Position numbers and translations under genes: made by a program. DNA of 64,000 bases from Gordionus sp. m RMFG-2023 (lineage: Eukaryota > Nematomorpha > Gordioida > Chordodea > Parachordodidae): assembly GCF_954871325.1 (NCBI RefSeq), contig NC_088776.1, positions 34,706,508 through 34,770,507 of the forward strand, given 5' to 3'. Below the pieces are notes generated by a model. It searched no databases. It had not been told where the DNA came from and saw only the letters and a program-made list of their open reading frames with translations. Positions 1 to 12,300 of this stretch are shown one piece after another (position 1 is the stretch's first letter; the number at the start of each line of letters is the position of its first letter).

Positions 1-2230
1 TGAATAGTGTTAGACAGATTACATGCAGCAGGTCTTAAGGCGAAATTGACAAAAGTGAGATTTTTACAAAAATCGGTTTCATTTTTAGGGGTGATAATTG
101 ATAAATTCGGCCTAACCCAGAAAAGGTGAAGGCTATCCGAAATGCATCAAAACCTAAAAATATACAACAACTTAGATCATTTCTAGGACTCGTGAATTAT
201 CATGAACGTTTTATTCGTAATCTACATTGTAAAACGGCGCTATTACATAGATTAACGAGCGTGAAAGTACCTTGGCGGTGGTCGAAAGATGAACAAAATT
301 CCTTCGATGAGGTTAAGAAATTTTTATCATCCGAGGAAACGTAAATTCCTTATTATGCGCAATTGCCTATAATTTTGGAATGCGATGCATCTAATTCAGG
401 ATTAGGGGCTATGTTGTTACATCAATTAGTAGACGGAAGGACAAAACCTATTTCGTTTGCGTCACGTACTTTATTAGAATCAGAGAAACACTACCCTCAT
501 AAAGAAGCTCGAGGACTTTTATTTGGTATTGAAAAATTTCATTCATTTATTTATGGTAGAAAATTTTTACTTCGAACTGATCATAAACCATTAGAGTGAT
601 TATTTGGGGAGAAACGCGATTTACCTAAAATTTATAATAATCGTTTGACACGTTGGGCCTGGAAGATGGCCTCTTATGATTTTACAATAGAATATAGACC
701 TGGTAATAAAAATGTAATCGCCGACGCATTAGGCTTCCGATATTAGACACGGAAGAGAATCAAGATTCTAAACATGCTTAGGATATTCGAAGTGTTAATT
801 TGGATGATATGCAATTGTCAGAAAATATTCTACGAAAAGAGTCGAAGCAAGATTTAATATTAAAAAAAATAGCAATACATATTCAGCAAAGTTCGCGAAA
901 CTTTGATCATCATAAAAAGAAATAGTTAATTTTTATAATCGACGGGAAGAGCTTTCTGTCGATCGTGATATTATAGAATGGAATGGGAGATTGGTTATTC
1001 CTAATAAATTAAGAAATGCAGTGTTAGGAATGAATCACCGGGGACATCCTGGGGAAAATGTAATGAAATCTATTTTTAGATTGTATTGTTGGTGGCCCAG
1101 ATGTGATGTTGATATAGAAAATTTTATCAAAATATGTTCTGGATGCCAGAAAAATCGACCTAGTATTGAAGAAGTACCTCTATATTCTTTCACCGGGGAC
1201 ATCCTGGGGAAAATGTAATGAAATCTATTTTTAGATTGTATTGTTGGTGGCCCAGATGTGATGTTGATATAGAATATTTTATCAAAATATGTTCTGGATG
1301 CCAGAAAAATCGACCTAGTATTGAAGAAGTACCTCTATATTCTTGGACTGTTGGTAAGGAATCTTGAGAGCGCATCCATATTGATTTTGCTGGACCAGTA
1401 GATTCGCGATATTGGCTAATTGGTATCGATTCCTACTTTAAATGGTTAGAAGTTGATTTAATGCAGAATACTTCTGCTGATGCTATGATAAAACGACTAA
1501 AAAATGATTTGCTAGGTTTGGAATACCCAAGTACATTGTGTCAGACAATGGACCACAATTCTTATCTGGGGAATTCCGTAGGTATTGTGATTTAAATAAC
1601 ATACGTCAAATACGTTCGGCACCCTATCATCCAAAAACTAATGGATTAGCTGAACGTAACTTTGAAAGGTCGGTATTATGCGACGAAAGATTCAATTAGC
1701 GATCCTGAAGAAGCTATGACACAGGTTTTAACAACCTACCGATTGGAAGAGCATAACTCCACAGGGAGATCTCCTGCTAAAATTATGCTTGGGAGGCAAT
1801 TGAAAACAAGTCTGGATTGGATCCGATCAAATGCCGAACACGAAATAGTAAAGGCCAATGATAGACAAAGCCTCATGATTTACATTCAAAGGAAAGAGAA
1901 TTTGAAATCTCACAACCTGTAGGGTTAAATAATGAAAATACCAATGGAGAGAGGGAGTAATTAAAGAAAGAATAGGACTTTATTCTTATATTGTTGAATC
2001 TTCCGGGAAAACATTACGGAGGCATGCAGATCAGTTAAGAAATCGCTTAGTTATCCCAAATCATGAAAGTTCTTTGGAAGTTACAAAAATGGTTGTGCCA
2101 GTGAATGAAGCAACACAAATACAAATACCACATTACGTTGTTCATCAAGAAACCGTAAACCTACAAAGAGGTTTATTGAAGAAATCTAACTTTAAAATGT
2201 TTGAAGTAAATGTAATAAATTAATAAAATA
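1..2230 (+). mobile_element. Broken Ty3/gypsy LTR retrotransposon, pol region (fossil)
   Basis: This is a fossil of a Ty3/gypsy-type LTR retrotransposon that enters the window inside pol. In order I see the end of reverse transcriptase with its connection (about 1-350, motif LRSFLGLVNYHERFI), RNase H (about 360-740, motif ILECDASNSGLGAMLL), the integrase zinc-binding region (about 990-1345), the integrase catalytic core (about 1370-1670, motifs HIDFAGPVDS and YIVSDNGPQF) and the integrase C-terminal part to about 2230. No gag or env is seen. The reading frame is broken in roughly half a dozen places, so the copy is dead; the motifs remain easy to read, which suggests moderate age. It lies downstream of the last visible receptor exon, on the opposite strand, probably within the next intron. 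Confidence 0.93.
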
Positions 2231-2813
2231 TTATTTATAGATATTATATATAAAAATAGAATAGAATATTCGAAAATTAATTAATATAAATTTGAGTTTG
2301 AAATAAATTGAAATATAAATTAGTAGTCGTATTGTTTATAAATTAGTACTTGTATTACTACATATAGCAAGCATAAAAATATTTGCTCAGATGACTTGTT
2401 AACAAAGAGGGAAATATATTCACAAGCAAAATTATAAAATCTAGCATGTGAATTTGATGGCTCCAAAATGAAATATTTATTTGATTTTTTTTATATTAAA
2501 TTTTATTGAAGATAATATTTTCTATATTAAAATAGATATTGTCACCGTTGTTATTTAGCATATTTTATCAAATCTATGTTTTCAAATAAATGCAGTTCTG
2601 TATATTGTTCGTATAGGCATTGCAAACCAAATAAAAATCCGTCCATCACCATTCGGTTCGGTTTTTTTATATAATCTACAAGATTTGGCACATCTTCAGA
2701 ATAGATTTCGCGCCACAGTTTGACCTTTGAAAATTGGCTTCAAACCTAAATGGACCTAACCATTCACTATTTTGCTGTTTACCCTGCCGGTCTGTGTTTG
2801 ACTTATATATACT
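2231..2813. other. AT-rich spacer; possible LTR remains and one unexplained open stretch
   Basis: This lies between the gypsy pol fossil and a hAT element. The part next to pol may contain the 3' LTR, but I could not find paired LTR ends, so no LTR is called. On the minus strand about 2551-2739 is an uninterrupted stretch of about 60 codons that includes KLWREIYSEDVPNLVDYI. It does not match the expected TM4 exon of the receptor and I do not recognise it. Confidence 0.35.
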
Positions 2814-4071
2814 TAGACCTGTGCGTAAACTGGTTATGGTCACGCCGAAAACGACGCTGATTATGAAAATCAGGCCGTGGCATAAATTTTAAAAAATAAC
2901 TCATATTTTATACATTTTTATTTTACTGATTGGTCAATATAACAACTTGGTGACCCCAATAATAATAATAACAATAATATCACCCACTTAAATGAAAACA
3001 TTAAAATCATATGTCACAACCAGATCGCATAGTTTATTAATTGTGCTCGAAAGCATATCTGGAGCTAATATAAATCTTATTAATAATATTTTGAAAAGAA
3101 TTGGTAAACATTATTGCAAACCTATTAATCGGATCTCGTAGAGGAACTATTCATTTTATTTCCAAATTTAAAAAAGTTTAATTTTACACAAAACGGATCT
3201 CATTGAACTTGGCATTACTTTTAAGAAGTGTAATAGAAATCATTTAGTAGTAAATGATAATGATAGCAGGGAATATTTTATTTAATATGTTCGGTTTGCG
3301 ATCTGCAAGTAATAATATTTAATTTTTTTTATTTATCTTTGTTGGTCTCTTCTAAACCTAAGATTTCAAATTATGGCAAAATATCTAATCTAGCAAAATT
3401 TCACATCGTCCGAATTCAGATTAACCACCTTAAACTTTAAAGAGTATATGATGATATTAGATTAGTCAACATAGAGATTGAAAACCAAGAGAAAATATCA
3501 AAGACAAATTATTTGACAAGATTAGCAATAAACATTCTATGACAACACAAATTAGGATTTCACTTTAAATGACTAAGAACAGGAATGCCATAAAATGGCC
3601 ATTCAAAGGATATGGATTTTCTAAATTTTTGGAGAGAAAAGAGAATCAAATTTCCCAATCTTCACACTAACCAAAAAAAATTGATTCCTTATGTTCCGGC
3701 AACTAGCACCTAGTATCAAAGATTTTTCTTTACAGCTGCGCTGACGTTGAACAATGAAATTATCCTTATATCTGGAAAATTTAAATAAAATTATTTTTAT
3801 ACATTAAAGCTATAGAAAATTGAGTTTGAATTTATAATTAGTTTTCTTTTCAATAGAGATGTAAAAATATACCGATATCCTTTACTGTACATTTTTAATT
3901 TAGCTTTTCTTAAAAATTTATCAATTTAAAAAATATATATTATAAAAAATTATGTCGGTGTGCCGATTTACGCTGCCTACATTGTTGGCAGCTAAAAGGA
4001 GGCACGCCGCTGGCCACCGTTAGGACTTTTTAAAACTTGAGCTTGCCACCGATCGCTGACACACAGGTCTA
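2814..4071 (+). mobile_element. hAT DNA transposon, decayed
   Basis: The ends are inverted repeats: TAGACCTGTGCGT on the left and, read inward on the other strand, TAGACCTGTGTGT on the right. They are flanked by an 8-bp duplication, TATATACT on the left and CATATACT on the right, with one mismatch. At about 3680-3790 on the plus strand a decayed hAT C-terminal dimerisation domain is readable (pieces such as YVPATST and LTLNNE). The rest of the transposase is not readable as one frame. hAT transposases cut and paste and make 8-bp duplications, so duplication, ends and coding remnant agree. The 1258-bp copy lacks a working gene. Confidence 0.85.
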
Positions 4072-4332
4072 CATATACTTCATCAAATAAATCACAGTAT
4101 GTAATATATATACCTGATCTATTTAATTTTTTAACATATATTTTAATAAAAACAAAAAGTCAAAATACATAGATAATTATTATTGTAATATATTATATTG
4201 ATAATCTTATTTTTATAATTATCATATTCTTTAAAAACTGAAATTTATAATAAAAGTAATCTAAAATTTATATTGGTGTTTATTAATAAACCATTAAAAA
4301 TAATTTATTATTAAAATTTTTATTAATTTCAC

Positions 4333-4440
4333 CTTTTTATTTAATTTTACATTGGTAAATATTGCATGCACTCTCCACGTCTTGCTAAACATCGCCCCAA
4401 AAGCTAATGTAAATGCTAGTGACAATATCCAAACCCTAGC
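4333..4440 (-). CDS. GABA-B-R2: GABA-B receptor subunit 2-like, exon 11 (TM3 and second intracellular loop)
   Basis: The exon is 36 codons, phase 0, with acceptor atttag|GCTAGG and donor AAAAAG|gtgaaa. It reads [20 protein letters not shown], then [16 protein letters not shown], the class C TM3 and second loop that contact the G protein. It is the last exon found. The next should begin near (V/I)IKD and carry TM4; none is visible between 1 and 4332. Confidence 0.95.
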
Positions 4441-4652
4441 CTAAATTATTTTTGACAATTGATAAAATTTTAATAAAAGAATATTTGTCATTCATTTTGA
4501 TAAGATAATGTTTACTACTAATATTTTTCCCAAAAACAATATTAATTAGGACAAAAATCTATGATTTACCTTAGGCTCAATTTATATTACGATCTCAACC
4601 AACATTTACAATACACCTTAAACAATTTCACATGTTAAATATTGGTTTATAC

Positions 4653-4785
4653 CATACAAAGATGCGAAAACGAATTTTTATGGGCGTTTAAAGAATCCAT
4701 CCCTAATAGAATGATCGAGATGTAAGCTAATACTCCGCCAAAGATTATCACATTGTTTAATAGTGGGCTGGACATTTTGATATGC
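4653..4785 (-). CDS. GABA-B-R2: GABA-B receptor subunit 2-like, exon 10 (TM2)
   Basis: The exon is 133 bp, phase 2 to phase 0, with acceptor aaatag|GCATAT and donor TGTATG|gtataa. It reads HIKMSSPLLNNVIIFGGVLA, then YISIILLGMDS and the short extracellular loop to HLCM. KMSSP-x-x-NN at the start of TM2 is highly conserved in GABA-B subunits. The cysteine before TM3 is present. Confidence 0.95.
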
Positions 4786-5126
4786 CTATTTTAAAAACAT
4801 AAGTTAAAATTTTGCATTGAAATAATTAATCAATAATAGTTTAAATGTTTAATTCAGATTCAGAACAATAAAAGTATTAACTATAAATAAAGTCCTAATC
4901 AAATTGTCTCAATTTTTTCCAACCAAAATATTTTAAATGACCTTTAAAATAAAAGGTTTATTATAATCGTTCATTCAAAAAATCTATCGATTATATAATA
5001 GCAATAAGATTATGGAAACGATTAGATTCCGTATATAGTATTTTGAAAAATGAAAAAAAAAATAGTGTAAAATATATAAAAGTTTTGAAGATCAAATAGA
5101 GTAGATGGTGCATCATTATGTTTAAC

Positions 5127-5277
5127 CTTTGCTTTCTGTAACGAATATTGATGGCTAAAAATAAAATAGCCAATGTGATACCAATGCAAGCTAAACTGGA
5201 TATCACAATATACATAATGTTGTTTATATGAACTGTGGTGTATATGATTTTTGGAGAGGCTATAGGAGGTCCTTTAC
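5127..5277 (-). CDS. GABA-B-R2: GABA-B receptor subunit 2-like, exon 9 (TM1)
   Basis: The exon is 151 bp, phase 1 to phase 2, with acceptor attaag|GTAAAG and donor CAAAG|gttaaa. It gives KGPPIASPKII, then TM1 (MYIVISSLACIGITLAILFL) and the first intracellular loop NIRYRKQR. This matches the class C TM1 exon of GABA-B receptors. The ATG at 5215 is internal, because the frame is open and conserved upstream to the acceptor. Confidence 0.94.
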
Positions 5278-8200
5278 CTTAATAAATTAGAAATAGATTG
5301 ATGTATAATATATGTTACAAGTTTTCTTAAATACGATTGTATTAATTATAGGTTAGCAAATTTAATCAAACTCTAAATTATAGTTATATCAATTTTTCTT
5401 TGTAACAATGCTTAGGCGGTATGTAATTTAATAAGATTTGAAGCTTTCCCATTACATTTTTTTCTAAATTGAGACAAATATACATAACCATAAACAGGAT
5501 ATTTTAACTGGGGGAGGGAGGGGGGGGGGGGTAGAAAATTCGCATATGTAGTCTAAATCCAGCAAAAATAATTTTATACAAACTCTTAAAGCTAATAGCC
5601 GCTTTTTAATTAATCAATTTAGATGTAATATATATTTAATTAAAATATAATTTTAATTACATAAACTCAATGCTACTAAATACTATCGTTATTTTTTATG
5701 AAAATAGTAATGTCATTCGTATTATGGAAAGCAATGAGTAAATTATTTTTAGCAACGTTACTTATTACTTACTAAAATATGGTAGAACTTAAATATAAGT
5801 GCAAGATTATGATATAAGTTCAATTGAAGAAAATCATCATTACCACAGTGCAGATGCCAGTTTTGAGATTACTATCCAAAATTAAATTACATCATATTTT
5901 ATTAAATATTTTTTTAAAATTCAATTAACTATGTGATTTTAACCGAGTTTTCAGATCAAATTATATTATTATAATATTGGTCATTCTTTAAGCGCACTAC
6001 TTTTTTTTGTGTTGTAAAAAACAAAGCTACGCTTGATTCTTCATTTACCTGGGCAAATATTTAAGGGGCAAAGGTTTTTTGAAGCTAATTTAGGCAAAGA
6101 TGTAGGGTAGTTATATCTAACATTTTTGCAAAGTTACTTTTAAGGCCAATATGGATTTAATCTTGAATAAATTAAAAAATATTATATCTATATATCAGTT
6201 GAACTAATCTTTAGCACAGCAAAAGCTGTTGTGCTAAAAGTTCTTGTTTATCTGATCAAAATTCTACAAAGAAATATTATAGTAAATTTTATCTAATCAA
6301 AATGTAAAAAAATATTATTATATATATATAAAAAGTTAGAAAATAATGTAAATAATAATTATAAATTATATTTAGTAAATTTTAATTGACAACTATTATT
6401 CAATCATAATAATATCGGCGAAAAAATAAAAATATTGCAAAATCTATGATTATATTTTCCTTTGAAAGGAACGAACTATTTTACTTTAAAAAAAGTATTA
6501 ACGCGTTTATATAAAGTAAAAACATTCCTGAACAGTAAAGAAAAAAATAACGATGTTAAACTTCTAAAATAACGTTTAACGCACTATATAATCACATACT
6601 ATTATATTAAAAATTATTCTAAGAGTTATTTAAGAACATTTCATGTTTCAGAAATTTATTAGAATTAGTCACTATAAAATAGACAATTTATAATATGCAA
6701 ATTCAAGTATAAATTAATAAAATATCAAAATAGACATGTGAATTTGAGTCTCTATAAAAAAAATTTCTCAAAAAAAACATTGTAAAAAAATTAAAATTTT
6801 TTAATATGAAATTGATATATAAATTATATAAATTTAAAGTATATTAAAAAGAATAAATGTCGAAAATATAGATTAATGCACAAAAATATTCGTAAGATTA
6901 TTACGTATAATATAAATAATATTCATAGAAAATAATATGGTGTATTAATAAATAGGGAAAATTTTATAATGTAGCAGATTTTTCAAAGATTTCATCAGTG
7001 CTTGTGTCACACCCTATGTATATTAAGAATGGCTAACCTATTCAATTTATTTTGCAAGGTAGTACTTCTCAGTAGTGTTATTAAACGATGTGATTTAAAC
7101 TGATTTTTAAAAACGGCTTATTCAATATTTTATTCAAAAAAATATTAAGCAAACCTGTAGATTATGCTCATAAATGGCATCTATTTTCTAAATCTTGAGG
7201 CTAAGGCAATATTTTTCTGGTTAAAATATTAAATTAGCTACCTTTAAAATTGCGAAAGAGCCAATTGATAACATTACTTCTCAGGTTTTTTATTTACTCA
7301 TGTTAAAGAAGAAAATGTTCTGGTAGAATTACTAATGATTAGAGTTGCCAAAATATATGATAATTTTAATATATTAGAATAGTTTAAAATGTGTCTGAAA
7401 TTATGCGGTGCACCTATGGCATTTTTTAGAACATTATCAACCGTATTCCGTATAGCTAGTAATGCATCATGGACACTTTACCATACCCATAATAAAAATC
7501 TGTATAATATTTAATTTTTTTTATATCTAGATTTGAAATAGATTCGGAAGGATTCTGCGCAATAATATTTGTAGATTTGCAAGTGCTGCCTTATTAATAA
7601 AGAACCTTTTATAATTTATGAGATTCGCATTCTATATTTTCCCTAATGCCCCTAAGTTCCAATATAATGCTTTCAACTATTCTCATAGTATCAATCAAAT
7701 CGATATCATTTTTTTGAAATATTTTACTTTACTTTTGGAGTGAAAAAGGTTTTAAAAATTTGATAGGATATTTTAAAATGGTGGGCAAAAGAGCTATATA
7801 TCACGTAAAATGGTAGATAAATTTAACACCAAGGAAGATTAGCTTTTTATTTTTGATGTGAATAGTATCATTGAGAGTATTTTAGCTAACATCGGAATTT
7901 CACCTCCCTCCTTCTCCCACCGTCTCTGAAAATATATCAAATATAATAATAATATATTATAATCAAGATTTAGCAAAGATACAGATGCTGATTAAAACAT
8001 TGTATTTAAGACACAAGATACTTGATATTTAGCAATAAGATATAAGATATTAATATCTTATTTAGTGTATCGAAGTCCAAGTTACATTTTTTAAAACTTT
8101 AAAATAGTCAAAATTAAAATGAAACAAGTTTATTTTTTAAATAAAATATGCTCTATTATAAATTTATAAAAAATATCAAATAAATTGTAGCTGTATTAAA

Positions 8201-9491
8201 TTGACAAATTTTTTATAAGGTGATGCAATATAAATATATATTTTTTTAAACTGTATACTAGAATAATAAAAACAATATCAGAATAAAAATATAATTAGTA
8301 AATATAAATAAATCAACATCATAATTTCTAGATAATTTTTTATGTATTATTTCCATTTCATTATCAATATTAATATAGAAATTTATTATAATAAACTTAT
8401 CAAATAAATGATATACTGCATATAAAATTAATATCATAATAATTGTGATTTCTATAAAATTTAATTTAGATAACTCTTCTGGTATTCTTTACTATGACTT
8501 CAAAAAATATTAATATGCTTAATTTATATTTGTAATCGTATTCTCCTTGTGTGGCATCTATGTCTTCACTTTCCTATTATATAATTATATCTTCATAACC
8601 TGGTTCATAATTATGGGGGTAATGATGGATGTATGGTGATTTTAATAGAATATAGTATATTTTTGGCAATATGACGATTAGTCATATATTACCCTATCTT
8701 TAAATATCTAAATTGGATTAAATTGTTTATTTAAATTTTAAAATAATAATTTTAATACTATTTTAAATAGCAAAAATAATATCATTTTAATACTATTAAA
8801 TAGCTTAAATAATATCATTTTAATATTATTTTAAATCTCTAAAATAGTTTTTTTTTTAAGTAGCTGTTATCATATCCGATACATTAATTTATTTAATATA
8901 AAATATTGTTTAGTTAATTTTTAGAATAATTTTATACCATTTGACATTTATTTATTGATAAACATTCATTCTAATTATTCAAATTGTTTCTATAAAAATA
9001 ATTTTTTATTATATAAAATCAAGACCGTTGGCAATTTATATTTCCACTTTACTTATTTCATTTTATATTATTATAACATTCAAATCTAACTATTATTTTC
9101 CTTATATAATGTTATATAATGGCATAATATTTATATAGAATGATGATTATGTAATAATAAAATAAATTTGTTATAATAGAGAAAAGTCTTGTTTTATCAA
9201 ATCCTGTCCAACTTGACAGTATATGTAACTATTTTAATGCAAAGTTGATTGAGATACAGATAATTTTAAATAATTTGTATGTTGGATTCAAGATTTCTTT
9301 GATAAGTTTAAAAAAGATATAGTATATTGCATACACTATATTTTGAAAATATTAAATAATGTAAATTTCATAATATTTGTAATTGTATCTCTTTAAAATA
9401 TTTAACTCTAGGAGTTATCTTTTTGAACTATTATGTTATCTACTATATATTATATTGCTAATATAGTTATAAAAATATAAAATATATATCA
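5278..9491. other. Receptor intron 8, 3' part: AT-rich, mostly unrecognised
   Basis: This is intron sequence between exons 8 and 9. It contains a guanine-run island at 5510-5531 and the two arms of a dispersed repeat (near 6600-6720 and 7560-7860) that is also found near 52350-52740. Otherwise I see only AT-rich sequence without coding signal. Confidence 0.6.
6600..7860. repeat. Dispersed repeat, copy A (split)
   Basis: Two blocks here resemble parts of one block at 52345-52740. The 6600-6720 block shares CAGAAATTTATT and CACTATAAAAT-like text followed by GACAATTTATA. The 7620-7860 block shares AAGTTCnAATAT and ATCAATCAAATCGATATC followed by TTTTACTTTA. In copy B the blocks are close together, so copy A carries about 900 extra bases between them. 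No coding capacity or terminal repeat was found; the family is unknown. Confidence 0.5.
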
Positions 9492-9683
9492 CAGTGACGA
9501 AGCGTCTAATTTACTATTAGAGAAGCAAGCAAAAAATTAATTATTTTTATTTATTACAAACAATAGAAAAATAAGATTTATAAAAAAATGGAATCCGTCT
9601 TTGTTTTTGAGTAAAATGATCAAGTACTGATATAATATTGTTTGATCTAATTTTTAATAATATTTTTTCAATCGAAATCAAAG

Positions 9684-10810
9684 ATATATTAGATCCCGCC
9701 ACCCAGACTACCAAGCTTTCTTCCTATTGAAGAACTACCTTCTAATCCCAAGAACTTTATATACACTCCGATCGTAACGAATCTTTCAATACGATATCAA
9801 CCTCGCTGCGCAAGAGCTCGTGATTAAACGCCTCACAGCAGATATACTCTTTCTTAAATTTGGAAACCTATCTTGGTTACAGGCTATTTTAACAACCAAG
9901 GCTGGCGGTTGGCATAAGGTCGCCTTCCCTACTTTCCGTTAGTGCGTTCATATCCTCGCTTGTCTTGCGAGATCATTATAAACACACTCACATCCTGACC
10001 CCTTGCTTCTGCAGACAATTGATCAATGCAAGCCTCTCTCATTAGTCGATCCTTCCTCATCGGCACTATAGAAGGACTGGGAGTAACCTCTAATTAGCAA
10101 CTCCGTTGCATTCCTTAAAGAGGAGCCAACCTCAGGATCATTCGCTACTTCTCCATTTCCGCAGACTCCGGATACAAATTTCTCGAGGCTTTCCCATCGC
10201 GAAACCTTGACCAGCTCCTAAGCCTACGTCACGCGATCGGTCTTAGACTTAATTGTGATATGATACCCTATCACTGTATCCTCTGTCAGATATCTATCAA
10301 CTCCAAAGGCGGTCACACTTTGCACTGCAAAGCGCTGCAGAGGCAGATTCATTAGGCATTCAAAATGCAATGATACTATTGCCAGGGCCTTAAAATCTGC
10401 CGGCATTCCATCAACCTTCAAACCTCTACAACTCTGATAGTAAACGGGATGGTTCTACGATGATTCTTTGGAAGAGGAGAGGAATTACTAACCTGGAATT
10501 TCTCCTGCATCGATCCTCTTTCCCCTACCAATATAAATAGAGACGCTCTACTAGACACCGAGACAAATAAACTCGCTAAATATTCGCCATCGCTTCTTGC
10601 CAACTACACATTCCTACCACTAATCGCCATGATTCTAACATCATTCGACTCTCATGCCCTGGCCTTCTTTAAAGAGTTGGAAAAACGGATCTCTGCTAGA
10701 ACTGAGGATCTCAATGAGGGATACTATCTACGGCAAAGGTTAGCCCTAAACATGATAAAATGCAACTATCTCAGCTTTACACTCTCAATCACCGAAACCC
10801 CCTAATTAAA
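9684..10810 (+). pseudogene. LINE-like reverse transcriptase, C-terminal part (decayed copy 1)
   Basis: This island is visibly less AT-rich than its surroundings. It carries the thumb and C-terminal region of a non-LTR reverse transcriptase family common in invertebrates. Motifs in order are AFFLLKNYLLIPRTLYTLRS (about 9708), GIRSPSLLSVSAFISS (about 9910), AIGLRLNCDMIPYHCILC (about 10230), a Cys-His cluster CILCQ...HTLHC, then RGEELLTWNFSCIDPLS (from about 10477) and LAFFKELEKRISARTED. The order Cys-His cluster, then an acidic (E/L)LxWD-like strand, resembles the restriction-like endonuclease end of some LINEs; that is inference. Several stops and frame changes interrupt it. The reverse transcriptase core is absent, so the copy is 5'-truncated. 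Confidence 0.75.
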
Positions 10811-11173
10811 CACTTTATGCATAGGATAGACTTAGGCTATTTTGCTCTCAATTATAACGTTGAGTAAAAAAAGGGAACTTGGATCTCAATCAATAAAAAA
10901 TAGCAAAAATTAATGACTTTATATAATTGTGATTTATTAATATTATACTCATTTATTTATTTGCTTCCTCAATGTTTATTTTTTAAGTAAAATTATATTA
11001 CCATATGATATTCTATTTATTTATTAAAAATTAATATATTTTAAATTTGCTTTCCTTAGGTATATTTTTTTAACGTAATAAAAAAATTACACCAAAAATA
11101 TATCGTATGAACATGATTTTTTAAAACATTTATTTAAAAAAATAAGCAATATTAAATTTGCTTCCATCATGTA

Positions 11174-11340
11174 TATTTTTTTAACATAGTAAAAATAATA
11201 GAAAATTTTTTAAGGTAGTAAGAGTAATAGTAAATTTTTTAACATAGTAAAAATAATAGTAAATTTTTTAACGTAGTAAAAATAATAATAATTTTCCTTA
11301 ACGTAATAAAAATTATATAAATTTTTTTTAACGAAGTGAG
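11174..11340. repeat. Tandem repeat, about 30-bp unit, about 6 copies
   Basis: Units of the form TTTTTTAACGTAGTAAAAAT follow one another with small changes (AACATAG, AAGGTAG, AACGTAAT and similar). The array lies just inside the right end of the hAT element at 9492-11430 and belongs to it. A related but looser unit is seen further left, from about 11067. Confidence 0.75.
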
Positions 11341-11430
11341 TTTAGTTTTTATATTAAGTTTATTGAATTTTTTAGGAGAAATTTTAAGGGAAACAATGCT
11401 TCCCTTGCTTGTATGGACGCATCGTCACTG

Positions 11431-12216
11431 GTATATCAATTGTTTAAATTAGGAAATTTCAACTCATCTCTTTTAAAATTTACTATTGAAATAAAAAAAA
11501 TTTAATACCACATTTGCCAATCTTCTCCATATCATAAAGATAGATAAAGCTAAAAAATGACTCATTCTGTGCATCTCAATATCTTAAACTGTCATGATAA
11601 CAGGGCTAGTAAAGAACCTATGAAAACTTAACATGTAATGATTTAGAATGATAGGCAATTCACTTTCTTCTAATAGTTTAAGCCAAGATAATTCTATTGA
11701 CGCTGAAAACGATTTAAAATTCTTAAAGAAATTGAAAAAATATGGTAATATTCAAAATATATCACATAATACAAAATAAGAGTGATAAATAGATATTATA
11801 AATCTTTAACGGCATCAAGCGGATTAATAAAACACTGATATTCTTGCATATTGGGAAGAAATTAGAGCAACCCAGAATCTACCTTTAACAACAATAGCCA
11901 TGTATGTTTCATTTATATAGGTTTCAGATGGGAGAACATTTTCAAAATTGAAATCTGGAACCTTAATTAAACCAAACCTACATAGCAAAAGGTTAAAACT
12001 CTCAATATATACCCAACATTTTTAATTTACAAAATTACTGAGGGAGTTGGAGGGGGGGGGGATTTATCTATTTGGGGAGCTGTCTCCCCCCATAGGTATA
12101 ATTAAGATAAATGTTTATATGATATATTTAAAACCGAGTATTTATATATTTTAAATTGTATGCGTAGTATGTATATTTGTTTTATAAACTATATTCTCTT
12201 AAAATATAAAACTGAC
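11431..12216. other. Receptor intron 8, 5' part
   Basis: AT-rich intron sequence. On the minus strand about 11824-11975 a stretch of about 50 codons is open (includes FENVLPSETYINETYMAIVV) behind a possible acceptor TGTAG, but it does not match any receptor part and no partner exon is seen. A guanine run lies at 12044-12062. Confidence 0.45.
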
Positions 12217-12300
12217 CTGCCCATGATAAATTGAATCCTTTGGTAAAAGATATACCACCCTTGATACCGTCATATTCAGCTATCTTCATCTCCTTTTTAT
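12217..12300 (-). CDS. GABA-B-R2: GABA-B receptor subunit 2-like, exon 8 (linker between ligand domain and TM1)
   Basis: The exon is 84 bp, phase 1 to phase 1, with acceptor aaacag|ATAAAA and donor GGGCAG|gtcagt. With the preceding G it reads DKKEMKIAEYDGIKGG and ends FNLSWAG. The pattern D-x-x-E-x-K-x-x-E-Y matches the R2 segment after the last ligand-domain strand, and WAG continues into the KGPP of exon 9, as WVGKTPP does in relatives. Confidence 0.85.

Larger units (their letters stand above)
9492..11430. mobile_element. hAT transposon, non-autonomous, with a LINE fragment inside
   Basis: The ends are inverted: CAGTGACGAAGCGTC on the left and GACGCATCGTCACTG on the right. The flanks carry an 8-bp duplication, ATATATCA on the left and GTATATCA on the right, with one mismatch. 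No hAT transposase is readable. The interior is mostly a decayed LINE 3' part (9684-10810), and near the right end lies a roughly 30-bp tandem repeat. It sits in receptor intron 8. Confidence 0.82.

Noticed and set aside
2940-2960. LTR end or primer-binding site (CAACTTGGTGACCCC)
   Set aside because: The string is suggestive, but it lies inside a hAT element with clear ends and duplication, and no paired LTR was found.
1-4332. TM4-TM7 exons of the receptor
   Set aside because: I scanned the minus strand for an exon starting (V/I)IKD and for later TM motifs. None is visible, so the gene must continue outside the window.
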